Assembly (NCBI RefSeq): GCF_013618865.1
Contig: NZ_JABSOE010000011.1
Coordinates: 17,297 to 81,296 of the forward strand
Direction: 5' to 3'
From: Phocaeicola faecicola
Lineage (GTDB): Bacteria > Bacteroidota > Bacteroidia > Bacteroidales > Bacteroidaceae
DNA length: 64,000 bases
In this document: piece after piece, positions 31,173 to 40,110 of the stretch
Layout: every line of letters begins with the position of its first letter
Position numbering within the stretch: position 1 is the first letter of the stretch
The notes under the pieces: generated by a model
What the model saw: only the letters and a program-made list of their open reading frames with translations
The model's database searches: none
Told to the model about the DNA's origin: nothing
Translations under genes and position numbers: made by a program

Positions 31173-32135
31173 TTAAGGATGTAATGTGTCAGAGGTATAT
31201 GCGGAAGAATCGGGAGCCGGAATGGTCATCGCCTTCAGTTCCTCGAAAGTTCCGTTGAAAACATTCAAGTCCACCCGTTCGTCGATTCCCGGCAATGTAC
31301 CCACATCCGTGTGTTGCCAGAATTTCCATTCTCCTTCATAGCGTACCGAGTCCACGTAATAGTGGGCAATCCAATACGGATAGGTATTGAAGATGGAATC
31401 ATTCAGGTAGCGGGTCTTGAATTTGTAGGAAGTATAGAGTATCGGTTTCACGCGATAATGCTGCTCTACCTTCCGAAGCCATATTTTCAGGTCGTTGCGC
31501 AGGCGGTCCATGTCACTGCCTTTTTTCTCGATGTCGAGTACCGGAGGCAGGTCGCCCGGTTCCAGATGAACGGAGCGGATAAAGAAATCGGCCTGTTTTT
31601 CCGCGTCTGTCTTGGGGTTGTAAAAGTGATAAGCCCCGCGGATAAAGCCGTACTCACGCGCATGGTTGAAGTTGCGGATAAAAGCAGTATCGCTGAAGTC
31701 TCCTCCTTCGGATGCCTTCATGAAAACGAACTGAATAGGGAAAGGTGTCTGCTGGGTCTTCTGCAGTTTCTCCCAGTTGATTCTTCCCTGGTGGTGTGAT
31801 ACATCGAAGCCGTGAACGCTGAATCCCGACGGTACACATACTCCGTAGGCTTTTGCCCCGTAGCAAGGTTTCCAGCGGTAGGCATACGGACGGATAAAGA
31901 AATAATAGAATCCGGCGATGAACAAGGTAGCCGTTACTCCCATCAGCAGGTAATAGAGCCAGGCAGGTGTGGAATGTTCCTTCTTGCCGGGGGAGTTGCT
32001 TTTCTTGCTTCGTCTTTGCCCACCCGTTGTCTTTCTGTACTTTTTCTCTGCCGGGGCAGAGCTGGAAGCGGTTCGTTTTCGTGTCCGGGTGCGGGGAGTT
32101 TTATTTACCACCGTGATGGGCGGTTCTTTTACCAT
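31173..32135 (-). CDS. GH25-family lysozyme, membrane-anchored
   Basis: A 320-residue muramidase. A strongly basic cytosolic N-terminus of about 55 residues (RTRKRTASSSAPAEKKYRK) precedes one membrane helix at about 59-81 (WLYYLLMGVTATLFIAGFYYFF). The GH25 barrel starts at GFDVSHHQGRINW (catalytic-site Asp) with LDIEKKG (acid pair) near the middle and ends FWQHTDVGTLPGIDERVDLNVFNG. Key acids are present. The anchor would place it facing the periplasm on the inner membrane. It would cleave the MurNAc-GlcNAc bond. Co-transcribed with YccF. Confidence 0.94.
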   Translation of the reverse strand: MVKEPPITVVNKTPRTRTRKRTASSSAPAEKKYRKTTGGQRRSKKSNSPGKKEHSTPAWLYYLLMGVTATLFIAGFYYFFIRPYAYRWKPCYGAKAYGVCVPSGFSVHGFDVSHHQGRINWEKLQKTQQTPFPIQFVFMKASEGGDFSDTAFIRNFNHAREYGFIRGAYHFYNPKTDAEKQADFFIRSVHLEPGDLPPVLDIEKKGSDMDRLRNDLKIWLRKVEQHYRVKPILYTSYKFKTRYLNDSIFNTYPYWIAHYYVDSVRYEGEWKFWQHTDVGTLPGIDERVDLNVFNGTFEELKAMTIPAPDSSAYTSDTLHP

Positions 32136-32176
32136 ATCTATTATTCTTTAGAAGTCAGTAGTGTGAGTGAGTAAAT

Positions 32177-32223
32177 AAAAGGCTGTCTTAAAATAAAACC
32201 AGTTATTTCAAAACAGCCTTTTT
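32177..32223. terminator. Hairpin with insertion-sequence-like ends
   Basis: AAAAGGCTGT (32177-32186) pairs with ACAGCCTTTT (32213-32222) with T-run. It can terminate the pfp transcript. The left side AGGCTGTCTTAAAAT matches 63754-63768 (AGGCTGTCTCAAAAT) at 14 of 15 bases, so it may descend from an IS end. Confidence 0.7.
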
Positions 32224-32257
32224 ATAGTTTCCTTATTCTTTACAGAGAAAAAGATGA

Positions 32258-33901
32258 TTATTTAGCTTGTTCCAGCTGCAGAGTCTTAGTAGGCTGGTCG
32301 CAAACTTCAGTCGGACCGAAGTACTGGATAGGACCCGGGTAAACATAAGCTGTTTCCTTAGCCCAAGTGTCACGCTGAGCAGCGAATGCCTTGAAAGGAG
32401 CACCGTTCAGTTTAACCAATGCTTTCTGGATAACCGGTTTCATTTCACCGTGACGACGTTCCATGTTCATCATCATTGTGATAGGCACACCACCTGCGAT
32501 CCATTCTTCAGCAGGAGCAGTTGTGTTGCGTACTGATGACATGTAACCAGTCTTGCCGGCAGCCATCAGCATAGATGCAGTGTAACCCAGTGCATAGCAG
32601 TAGTCAGCATCGAAGTTTGACGGAGCGGCGCAACGTCCTTCGTAACCGAAGAAGTGGTGCTGAGCAGCGAACTTACCTACGTATTTGCCTTCTTCTTTCC
32701 ATGCAGCCAATTTAGTAGCAACCATTTCAGACAACAGCTTTTCTGTTTCGATCAGAGATACCTGAACGTTTCCGTGCGGGTCGCGGTCCAGAGACAACTG
32801 GCGAGCTACACCTTCCGGCAGAGAAGCGTAGATCTTAGAGTTTGCTTCAGACAGCTTGCTGATGATGTAGTCACGCTGTTTAGAACGCTTGATGCTGTTG
32901 AATTCTTCACCGTTGTGAGCCAGGAAGTCATTCAGTTCGGCAATCAGGCTCTTCATAGCCGGGATGAACTCGATCAGACCTTCCGGAATCAGTACAGTAC
33001 CGAAGTTGTTGCCGTCAGCAGCACGGTCGGCTACTACCTTAGCGATGTAAGTTACTACATCGTCCAGTGACATGTTCTTTTCTTCCACTTCTTCTGATAC
33101 GATACAGATGTTCGGCTGTACCTGCAATGCACATTCCAATGCAATGTGAGATGCTGAACGACCCATCAGTTTGATGAAGTGCCAGTACTTACGTGCTGAG
33201 TTACAGTCGCGCTGGATGTTACCGATTACTTCTGCATAAGTCTTGCAGGCAGTATCGAAACCGAATGATGTTTCAATCATTTCGTTCTTCAAGTCACCGT
33301 CGATAGTCTTCGGGCAACCGATTACCTGGATACCGTAGTTCTTTGCAGCGTAGTATTCAGCCAATACGCAGGCGTTAGTGTTAGAGTCGTCACCACCGAT
33401 GATTACCAGTGCCTTGATACCCAGTTCTTTCAGGATTTCATAACCTTTTTCGAACTGTTCAACTGTTTCCAGTTTAGTACGTCCTGAACCGATGATATCG
33501 AAACCACCTGTGTTACGGTATTCGTCGATGATGTCGGCAGTCAGTTCTTTATATTTGTGGTCAACCAAGCCGCCAGGACCCAGGATGAAACCGTACAACT
33601 TGTTGGCAGGGTTCAATTTCTTGATACCGTCGAACAGACCGGAAATTACGTTGTGTCCGCCCGGAGCCTGACCACCAGACAAAATTACACCTACGTTCAT
33701 CGGAGCGTGTGATGTTTCAGTTCCTTCTACGAACTGAATCAGTGGCATACCGTAAGTGTTAGGGAACAGTTTCTGAATCGCTTCCTGATCGGCTACAGAC
33801 TGAGTAGCTTCTCCTTCTTTGACTGCAACCGCACCTTTCAATGCTTTTGGTAATTTAGGCTGGTAAGCAGCTCTCGCAATTTGTAATGCACTTTTTGTCA
33901 T
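32258..33901 (-). CDS. pfp: Diphosphate--fructose-6-phosphate 1-phosphotransferase (PPi-PFK)
   Basis: A 547-residue glycolytic enzyme interconverting fructose 6-phosphate and fructose 1,6-bisphosphate with pyrophosphate. The long, plant-like form is shown by [21 protein letters not shown] near the start, [17 protein letters not shown] (the GGDD of PPi-dependent enzymes, where ATP types have GGDG) and [12 protein letters not shown]. Late motifs are [23 protein letters not shown] and [14 protein letters not shown]. Codon use is strongly biased (highly expressed), G/C-poorer than the upstream third of the window. No linked glycolytic gene. Confidence 0.97.
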   Translation of the reverse strand: MTKSALQIARAAYQPKLPKALKGAVAVKEGEATQSVADQEAIQKLFPNTYGMPLIQFVEGTETSHAPMNVGVILSGGQAPGGHNVISGLFDGIKKLNPANKLYGFILGPGGLVDHKYKELTADIIDEYRNTGGFDIIGSGRTKLETVEQFEKGYEILKELGIKALVIIGGDDSNTNACVLAEYYAAKNYGIQVIGCPKTIDGDLKNEMIETSFGFDTACKTYAEVIGNIQRDCNSARKYWHFIKLMGRSASHIALECALQVQPNICIVSEEVEEKNMSLDDVVTYIAKVVADRAADGNNFGTVLIPEGLIEFIPAMKSLIAELNDFLAHNGEEFNSIKRSKQRDYIISKLSEANSKIYASLPEGVARQLSLDRDPHGNVQVSLIETEKLLSEMVATKLAAWKEEGKYVGKFAAQHHFFGYEGRCAAPSNFDADYCYALGYTASMLMAAGKTGYMSSVRNTTAPAEEWIAGGVPITMMMNMERRHGEMKPVIQKALVKLNGAPFKAFAAQRDTWAKETAYVYPGPIQYFGPTEVCDQPTKTLQLEQAK

Positions 33902-34149
33902 AATTGTTTTTATATTTTATAAGGTGTATAAAATTCACTCTGTGGTGCAAATTTCGCTTTTTTTTCGGAAATATAAAAACGTATGCCGATAAAATTTCCA
34001 TTATGGGTGCGAAACCTTGGGGGATGAGGAGTGTGGCCGGGGTGGTTTTATTTAAAAATTCGATTTTTTGAAAGAGAAGTGGATTATTCGGGAAAAAATA
34101 TTATCTTTACCCCCGACAACTTAATTTTATAACTTAAAAAAATGGAATT

Positions 34150-34422
34150 ATGGCTAATAGAAGAGATTTGAAGAAGAATATCAATTATATTACAACTGTG
34201 TTGACAGGTTTGTGTGCAATGGATGCTGTGAATGCTACTCAGGAAAAGAAACAGGCTTATTACCATGTGTTCATTGAAATCGCACAGCTCAGAGACGATC
34301 TGATCAGCCGCGTAAGTTATACTGAACCGGGTAATGTGAAGGGATTCTATAAGAAACTGAATGCGGACTTGCAGGCAGGTGTAGAGAAAATCTCTGCCAA
34401 AATGGAAGAACTGGCTAAATAA
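34150..34422 (+). CDS. Conserved-looking small helical protein
   Basis: A 90-residue protein I do not recognise, mostly helical and basic (DLKKNINYITTVLTGL, QEKKQAYYHVFIEIAQLRDDLISRVSY). No signal peptide. A TATCTTTA -7-like box lies at about 34101-34108. It ends five bases before the acyltransferase gene and is likely in the same transcript. An out-of-frame ATG at 34142 opens a nine-codon ORF across its start, which is probably meaningless. Confidence 0.82.
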   Translation: MANRRDLKKNINYITTVLTGLCAMDAVNATQEKKQAYYHVFIEIAQLRDDLISRVSYTEPGNVKGFYKKLNADLQAGVEKISAKMEELAK

Positions 34423-34427
34423 GCGGG

Positions 34428-34982
34428 ATGAAACAAGCTATCTGCCGTTTTATTTATTTCCGCCTGCTGGGATGGAAAGCAGAGGTGTCGGTGCCGGATT
34501 TTGATAAATGCATCATCTGTGCGGCGCCTCATACCACGAACTGGGATTTGTTTATCGGTAAGCTTTTTATCTCGGCTATCGGACGTGAGTCTGGCTTCAT
34601 GATGAAAAAGGAATGGTTCTTCTTTCCTTTGGGTATATTCTTCCGCTGGATGGGAGGCATACCGGTCAACCGGAGCAAGCGTACGTCGTTGGTGGATCAG
34701 GTTGCCCAGCGCATCAGGGAGAGCCGCAAGTTTCATCTGGCCATCACTCCCGAAGGTACCCGCTCGGCAAATCCTAACTGGAAAAAAGGATTTTATTTTA
34801 TCGCGCTGAAAGCGGAGGTGCCTATTGTCTTGATAGGTATCGATTATGAGAAAAAATGTATTACTGCTGGCAAGTATCTTATGCCCAGCGGAGATGTAGA
34901 GAAAGATATGCGTGAAATCAAACTTTACTTCAAGCAGTTCAAGGGAAAGCATCCGGAGAAATTCGATCTTGGAGAGATTTGA
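34428..34982 (+). CDS. Lysophospholipid (1-acylglycerol-3-phosphate) acyltransferase-family protein
   Basis: A 184-residue PlsC-type acyltransferase. The catalytic HxxxxD motif is HTTNWD (residues about 32-37), with GGIPVNRSK as the glycerophosphate-binding block and TPEGTRS as the third block. Shorter than PlsC (about 245) and without a clear membrane anchor beyond the N-terminal hydrophobic patch. It could make phosphatidic acid or acylate another lipid. Co-transcribed with the 90-residue protein; a strong terminator follows. Confidence 0.9.
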   Translation: MKQAICRFIYFRLLGWKAEVSVPDFDKCIICAAPHTTNWDLFIGKLFISAIGRESGFMMKKEWFFFPLGIFFRWMGGIPVNRSKRTSLVDQVAQRIRESRKFHLAITPEGTRSANPNWKKGFYFIALKAEVPIVLIGIDYEKKCITAGKYLMPSGDVEKDMREIKLYFKQFKGKHPEKFDLGEI

Positions 34983-35002
34983 TTGGTAAAGCAGACGAGA
35001 TA

Positions 35003-35030
35003 AAAAAAGAGGCCCTAAGGCCTCTTTTTT
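35003..35030. terminator. Hairpin terminator
   Basis: Seven A, GAGGCC-CTAA-GGCCTC, six T. Symmetric; serves the acyltransferase and the leftward aquaporin gene. Confidence 0.9.
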
Positions 35031-35049
35031 ATTTTTCAGGAATTACCGC

Positions 35050-35724
35050 TTATTTTTTCAGGAATTTCCATACCAGTGAACTGAATGCGGCTCCCAGGAA
35101 GGGGGCTACGATGAAGAGCCATAACTGACTGGCAGCCTGTCCGCCTTCCATGATGGCCGGACCGATGCTTCTGGCCGGGTTGACGGAGGTACCCGTGATG
35201 GGGATACATACAATGTGGATCAGGGTAAGGGTCAGACCGATGGCAAGGCCTGCCAGGTTACCGGCTCCACGCTTTTCGTCGGTGGATCCTAATACTACAA
35301 GTACAAAGATAAAGGTGAACACTGCCTCGGCGATGAATGCCTGTGCCATTTCTCCGCTGTCGAAGGTGTTGGCACCTGTCATTGTCGGACCGGCGTGCCC
35401 TCCGGTGCTGACCAGCAAGGAAAGAATCAGTGCGCCGATAATTCCTCCGGTAATCTGGAAAAGCATGTACATGAAGGCGTCTTTGTTTGTCATCTTGCCG
35501 TTCAGCCATACGCCCAGTGTGATGGCCGGATTGATATGGCATCCGGATATGTTACCGATGGTATACGCCATGGCTACTACAGAAAGCCCGAAGGCTAAGG
35601 CTACTCCCAAAGTTCCCGTGCCGGCTCCTACGGTGTCGGCGGCACTCCCTGCAAATACTGCACTTCCACATCCCAGCAATACCAGGACCATGGTTCCGAT
35701 TAATTCAGCTACGTACTTTTTCAT
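35050..35724 (-). CDS. aqpZ: Aquaporin Z-type water channel
   Basis: A 224-residue MIP channel with six helices and two half-helix loops carrying NPA: INPAITLG and VNPARSIG. Residues at the narrow filter fit a water-specific channel rather than a glycerol facilitator: Phe in the second helix (ALAFGLSV), His in TLIHIVCIP, Thr in GTSVNPARS and the Arg after the second NPA. The N-terminus is MKKYVAELIGTMVLVLLGCGSAV, as in AqpZ. It sits alone between terminators. Confidence 0.94.
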   Translation of the reverse strand: MKKYVAELIGTMVLVLLGCGSAVFAGSAADTVGAGTGTLGVALAFGLSVVAMAYTIGNISGCHINPAITLGVWLNGKMTNKDAFMYMLFQITGGIIGALILSLLVSTGGHAGPTMTGANTFDSGEMAQAFIAEAVFTFIFVLVVLGSTDEKRGAGNLAGLAIGLTLTLIHIVCIPITGTSVNPARSIGPAIMEGGQAASQLWLFIVAPFLGAAFSSLVWKFLKK

Positions 35725-36127
35725 AGGGCAAACAATTAATGGTTGGTTTTACTTCTTTAATTTATCATGCAGGACCGCATATATCCTGAATGTGATGGCA
35801 CAGATTGTATTAAAGTAATCGGCAAGTCTGTCGGAGGGATTTCCGCTGTGTCACGGTATCTTTGCAGAATGATGCTACGCCGAATATAGTGAAAAAAAAC
35901 GGGAAAAACAATTTTGAAGGGCTTTTTGTCGTTCGATGACACTGGAAAAGTGATTCCGGACGGGGAAGGGCCGTTTCGTGAAGCCCTGTCTGCCGTCAGA
36001 TTCCGCCGCTTGCGGTTGGACGGTACCGGTGAAATGATTACTTTTATGCGCCGGATGGCAATCCGGGGAACAGATGGAACGAAGAGTACCCTGACTGCCA
36101 GTCTGTAATGTGAAAGGAATTTATTTT
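35725..36127. other. 403-base intergenic region with an unexplained -7 box
   Basis: Between divergent aqpZ and the phosphatase gene. It contains a perfect + strand TATCTTTG at 35857-35864. Downstream lie a six-codon ORF (35869-35889) and a weak 64-codon TTG-initiated frame (35914-36108) with no recognisable protein. The long leader to the phosphatase start (about 260 bases) is unexplained. Confidence 0.45.
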
Positions 36128-36655
36128 ATGGAAAAGAAAACATTGAGAATTTGTCTGGTGCGGCATGGAGAGACGGAAGAAAACATCTCCCGTGTCCTTC
36201 AGGGACATATGCCCGGAAGACTGACGGAAAATGGCAGGATGCAGATCATATCCTTGCGCTCACAACTCGACCTGAATGATTTTGACGTGGTGCTCAGCAG
36301 TGACCTGAAGCGGGTGAAGGACACCGTGGAACTGCTGCTGGACGGGAAGCAGATAAAGTGGCTCCAGTGGCCGATGCTTAGGGAGATAGACTGGGGCAGC
36401 CTGACGGGGATGAAAATCGCCGAGGTCAACCTGCAGCAGTTGCCTGCGGATGTGGAAACCAAGGAGATGCTTTATGACCGTGCCGGCAGGGTAGCGGATA
36501 AGTTGCGGACTGAGTATGCCGGACAAACGGTGCTGCTGGTCTCTCATGGTTTGTTCCTGCACTCGCTGATCGCACATTTCACGGGGGTACCGGTCGGGCA
36601 GCTGCATACCGTCAACCGGATGGGAAATGGGGAAGCGCGCTGGTTTGAGGTCTGA
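36128..36655 (+). CDS. Histidine phosphatase-family protein (phosphoglycerate mutase-like)
   Basis: A 175-residue phosphatase with the branch-1 RHGE motif (VRHGETEEN; catalytic His about residue 13), SSDLKRVKDT with the second Arg, LREIDWGSLTG, and the second catalytic His in VSHGLFLHSL. The start at 36128 is preferred over an upstream 36110 frame. The length suits alpha-ribazole phosphatase (CobC) or a broad sugar-phosphate phosphatase; no cobalamin gene is near, so the substrate is open. Confidence 0.9.
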   Translation: MEKKTLRICLVRHGETEENISRVLQGHMPGRLTENGRMQIISLRSQLDLNDFDVVLSSDLKRVKDTVELLLDGKQIKWLQWPMLREIDWGSLTGMKIAEVNLQQLPADVETKEMLYDRAGRVADKLRTEYAGQTVLLVSHGLFLHSLIAHFTGVPVGQLHTVNRMGNGEARWFEV

Positions 36656-36754
36656 TTCCTCCTGCAGTAAGAAGGAAAAGCAGTATCTGGAGCGCAGGCT
36701 GGTTTCTGCATAAGAAAAGAATAGAAACTCAGGAATAAAGTTGATGGAAATCGT

Positions 36755-36784
36755 TTGATTTCTTAAATATTGTTTGTACGTTTG
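36755..36784 (+). promoter_or_regulatory. Promoter of the NlpE-like gene
   Basis: TTG (36755-36757, within TTTG), 19 bases, then TACGTTTG (36777-36784). The leader to 36823 is about 30 bases. Confidence 0.7.
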
Positions 36785-36822
36785 CATCGGGGAATAATAA
36801 TATCGATTAGTAAATTTTATCT

Positions 36823-37581
36823 ATGAAAACAATACTTCCTTTAGGCATCCTGTTGTGCTGCACGGCCTGTCATACTCAGGAGAAACATGCTGAAACAGAC
36901 TTGATGGGGGACTGGTATGAAGTGATGCCGGTCAACTCACAGATTATCCAGGGTGTCAGACTCGAGGAAGGAGGAAAGGCTTCGTCCATCGGTATGAAAA
37001 CGCTGCTGTATGACAAGTGGAACCTTTTGCCTGAGGACCGGCTGGTGCTCTCCGGAAGAAGTGTGGGCAATGGACAGACTATCCAGTTTGAGGATACGAT
37101 GGACATTGTGAAGCATACGGCGGATACCCTTGTGCTGGGGAAGCATGGAACCTATCAGCGGGTGTATTGCCGTGACAGTGTGAAACAGAGCGGAGACGTA
37201 CTTGACTCGCTGGTGAGAAGAACCGATGCGGGACAGCTGGTGACGGAAACCTATGCGGGTACACTTCCTGCAGCTTCTTGCCCGGGAATCGTATACCGGA
37301 TTTCCATCAGTCATTATGAGCATAGCGGGGACGGCGTTTTTCAGGCTTCCATGAAGTATCTTGAGGCGGAAGACGGAAAAGATCGTATGTATTATTTCCA
37401 GGGACGGCAGTTTACGCTGAGGGGACATGCAGATGACCCGGATGCGGTGGTTATCCAGTTGGTTTCTTTCGATGGAATGGAAAAGCTGAGCTTTGAGAAA
37501 ATGGGAACAAAGCTGGTGATGTTGGACCGTCAGATGCACCGCATTCAGTCCGAATTGAATTATTCGCTTGAGTTGCAGTAA
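36823..37581 (+). CDS. NlpE-like lipoprotein with altered Cys motif
   Basis: A 252-residue lipoprotein (signal MKTILPLGILLCCTAC, lipidated Cys16). The middle (about 24-120) is a lipocalin-like domain (LMGDWYEVMP, LVLSGRSVGNG). The C-terminal half (about 138-252) follows the NlpE N-terminal domain: YAGTLPAASCPGI, SMKYLEAEDGKD, LVMLDRQMHRIQSELNYSLEL. NlpE normally has CADC at the place of AASC here, so the first Cys of the CxxC pair is missing. E. coli NlpE senses surface contact and copper stress; this homologue may not use a disulphide. Confidence 0.8.
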   Translation: MKTILPLGILLCCTACHTQEKHAETDLMGDWYEVMPVNSQIIQGVRLEEGGKASSIGMKTLLYDKWNLLPEDRLVLSGRSVGNGQTIQFEDTMDIVKHTADTLVLGKHGTYQRVYCRDSVKQSGDVLDSLVRRTDAGQLVTETYAGTLPAASCPGIVYRISISHYEHSGDGVFQASMKYLEAEDGKDRMYYFQGRQFTLRGHADDPDAVVIQLVSFDGMEKLSFEKMGTKLVMLDRQMHRIQSELNYSLELQ

Positions 37582-37876
37582 CGGTTTTGCCGTGTCCGAC
37601 TTCTGTTTTTGAAGAAATATTGCGGAGAGCGGAAGGAGAGGCATCCGGTGGGTCATATGGAAAGTTTCTTATATAACTGATCTGCATTGCCGGATTAATA
37701 TAAAACTGTTTCTATGATGTAAAAAATGTATGACAAAATGAGGGGAAGATACAGAAAAAATGCTCGTTTGATATGGACAATTATGTTTGGGTTAAAACAA
37801 AAAATATAAGAAAAAATCGCATAATTTTCCAAGTGTGCGTGCACATGAAAGGCTATTGTGTAAAAATGACAGATTG

Positions 37877-37907
37877 TTGAATAAGATACGTATAAAATGT
37901 AAATTTG
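37877..37907 (+). promoter_or_regulatory. Glycogen operon upstream promoter
   Basis: TTG at 37877-37879, 20 bases, TAAATTTG at 37900-37907. Leader of about 240 bases. Confidence 0.6.
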
Positions 37908-38063
37908 CCTGAATAGAATTTCCAAAGCAGATGATTCTCCTTTTTGCTGATTTTGAATTATTAAACACTGTCTTTCAGCATAATTTCAGACGGATGTCCA
38001 AAAAGAAAAGGTTTTAGTTGAAACTTTTTGTACATGAGGATGAAAAAAATATAGATTTTAATT

Positions 38064-38092
38064 TTGCTTTGTTTATTTAATTACTAAATTTG
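38064..38092 (+). promoter_or_regulatory. Glycogen operon downstream promoter
   Basis: TTG at 38064-38066, 18 bases, TAAATTTG at 38085-38092. Same -7 octamer as the upstream promoter; leader of about 50 bases. Confidence 0.6.
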
Positions 38093-38150
38093 GGCATGAT
38101 AACATTTTTTTTGGATTTGTATTAAATTATTATAACCTTAATATACAGCT

Positions 38151-40094
38151 ATGAGTTATTTACGATTTGACAAAACGCTGATGACGAATTTGGAGGAATC
38201 TTTACCTAGAGAAATTCTCCGTACCAATCGTTCGGGAGCGTACCACTGCTCTACTATTGTAGACTGCAACACTCGCAAATATCATGGTTTGTTAGTTATC
38301 CCTATACCGGAGCTGGATGACGAAAACCATGTGTTACTTTCATCTCTTGATGAAACGGTGATACAGCACGGGGCTGAATTCAATTTGGGGCTTCATAAGT
38401 ATCACGGCGATAATTTCAGTCCTCGCGGACACAAGTATATCCGTGAGTTTGAAGTTGAGAAAGTTCCTACTACTATATATAGAGTAGGGGGCGTGGTGTT
38501 GAAAAAAGAAAAAGTGTTTGTTCATCATGAAAACCGTATTCTGATCCGTTACACTTTGCTTCAGGCTCATTCAAAGACCATCTTGAGACTGCGGCCGTTC
38601 CTGGCCTTCAGAAGTGTACGTCAGTATACTCATGAAAACAGTCAGGCCAACCGCCATTACGATGAGATTCCTAATGGTATCAAGACTTGCATGTATCCGG
38701 GATATCCGGAACTGTTCATGCAGACCAGCTGCCAGAATACGTTCTGCTTTATTCCTGACTGGTATCGCGGAATTGAATACCCGAAAGAACAGGAAAGGGG
38801 ATATGATTTCAACGAGGACCTGTATGTACCGGGATATTTCGAGACAGAAATCAAGATGGGAGAACCCATCGTGTTCTCGGGAGGTGTATCTGAGATCAAT
38901 CCTGCAGAACTGAATGCGATTTTTGAATCAGAGGTGGAACGCCGTATTCCGCGTAACAACTTTAAGAACTGCCTGATCAATGCGGCTCATCAGTTCCTGA
39001 ACAAGCAGGATGGAGAATCGTATATCCTGGCTGGATATCCTTGGTTCAAATGCCGCGCCCGGGATATGTTTATCTCATTGCCGGGACTCACAATCGCCAC
39101 CAATGAACTGGATAAGTTCGAAGCAGTGATGGCTACAGCCTCAAAGGCTATCTATGCGTTCATGAACAATGAGCCTTCTTCACTGAGAGTGTATGAGCTG
39201 GAACATCCGGATGTGCTTCTCTGGGCAGTGTGGACCATCCAGCAGTATGCGAAGATGGTTTCACGGGATGAGGCCCGCAACAAATATGCTACCCTGCTGA
39301 AAGACATCATGAATTACTTGCGTGAGGGCAAGCATCCGAACTTCCAGGTACATGATAACGGACTGGTATATGCCGAGGGTAAGGATAAGGCCGTTACCTG
39401 GATGAATGCGACGGTAAACAACCGCCCGGTGACTCCGCGAAGCGGATACATTGTAGAAGTAAATACATTGTGGTATAACGCACTGATGTTTGTGGCAGAC
39501 CTGCTGGGTGAAGCCGGTGACAATGAGTTCGCCGATGCACTGAAGGAAATTGCCGAACGGACTAAAACAGCCTTTGTAAATACCTTCCTGAATGAATACG
39601 GATACCTGCTCGATTATGTAGACGGTATGGTAATGGACTGGAGTGTCCGTCCGAACATGATTTTTGCCGCAGCCTTCGATTATTCTCCGCTCGATGCCAA
39701 ACAGAAGAAGGGAGTCCTGGATATCGTGACCAAGGAATTGCTGACTCCGAAGGGCATCCGCTCACTGAGCCCGAAGAGTGGAGGTTACAATCCGAACTAT
39801 GTAGGACCGCAGTTGCAGCGTGACTATGCTTATCATCAGGGTACAGCATGGCCGTGGCTGGAAGGTTTTTACCTGGAAGCATATTTGAAGATCTACAAGC
39901 GGAGTGCCATCTCATTTGTAGAACGCCAGCTTATCAGCTACGAAGATCAGATGTCATGCCACTGTATCGGCTCTATTCCTGAACTGTTCGACGGTAACCC
40001 GCCGTTCCAGGGTCGTGGAGCTGTGTCGTTCGCTATGAATGTGGCACAAATTCTGAGAACAATCAATTTATTGGAAAAATATGCAAATCAGTAA
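38151..40094 (+). CDS. Glycogen debranching enzyme (amylo-alpha-1,6-glucosidase, GH133)
   Basis: A 647-residue cytosolic enzyme removing alpha-1,6 branches from glycogen. The N-terminal domain (about 15-230) of the bacterial/archaeal GDE type starts NRSGAYHCSTIVDCNTRKYHG. The catalytic (alpha/alpha)6 barrel (about 270-640) has AGYPWFKCRARDMFISLPGL, VTWMNATVNNRPVTPRSGYIVE and YHQGTAWPWLEGFYLEAYL. No signal peptide. It is the first gene of a three-gene run (gap of 16 bases to the next) behind two tandem promoters. Confidence 0.95.
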   Translation: MSYLRFDKTLMTNLEESLPREILRTNRSGAYHCSTIVDCNTRKYHGLLVIPIPELDDENHVLLSSLDETVIQHGAEFNLGLHKYHGDNFSPRGHKYIREFEVEKVPTTIYRVGGVVLKKEKVFVHHENRILIRYTLLQAHSKTILRLRPFLAFRSVRQYTHENSQANRHYDEIPNGIKTCMYPGYPELFMQTSCQNTFCFIPDWYRGIEYPKEQERGYDFNEDLYVPGYFETEIKMGEPIVFSGGVSEINPAELNAIFESEVERRIPRNNFKNCLINAAHQFLNKQDGESYILAGYPWFKCRARDMFISLPGLTIATNELDKFEAVMATASKAIYAFMNNEPSSLRVYELEHPDVLLWAVWTIQQYAKMVSRDEARNKYATLLKDIMNYLREGKHPNFQVHDNGLVYAEGKDKAVTWMNATVNNRPVTPRSGYIVEVNTLWYNALMFVADLLGEAGDNEFADALKEIAERTKTAFVNTFLNEYGYLLDYVDGMVMDWSVRPNMIFAAAFDYSPLDAKQKKGVLDIVTKELLTPKGIRSLSPKSGGYNPNYVGPQLQRDYAYHQGTAWPWLEGFYLEAYLKIYKRSAISFVERQLISYEDQMSCHCIGSIPELFDGNPPFQGRGAVSFAMNVAQILRTINLLEKYANQ

Positions 40095-40110
40095 ATAAGG
40101 GGGAAAGACT

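Larger units (their letters stand above)
37582..38150. other. 569-base AT-rich region upstream of the glycogen operon
   Basis: It holds two promoter-like elements (37877-37907 and 38064-38092) and a short GTGC-GT-GCAC dyad near 37834. No ORF of note. Such length suggests multi-signal control of the operon. Confidence 0.5.

Noticed and set aside
35914..36108. 64-codon TTG-initiated ORF before the phosphatase gene
   Set aside because: No domain, poor start, and composition unlike neighbouring proteins; left as intergenic.
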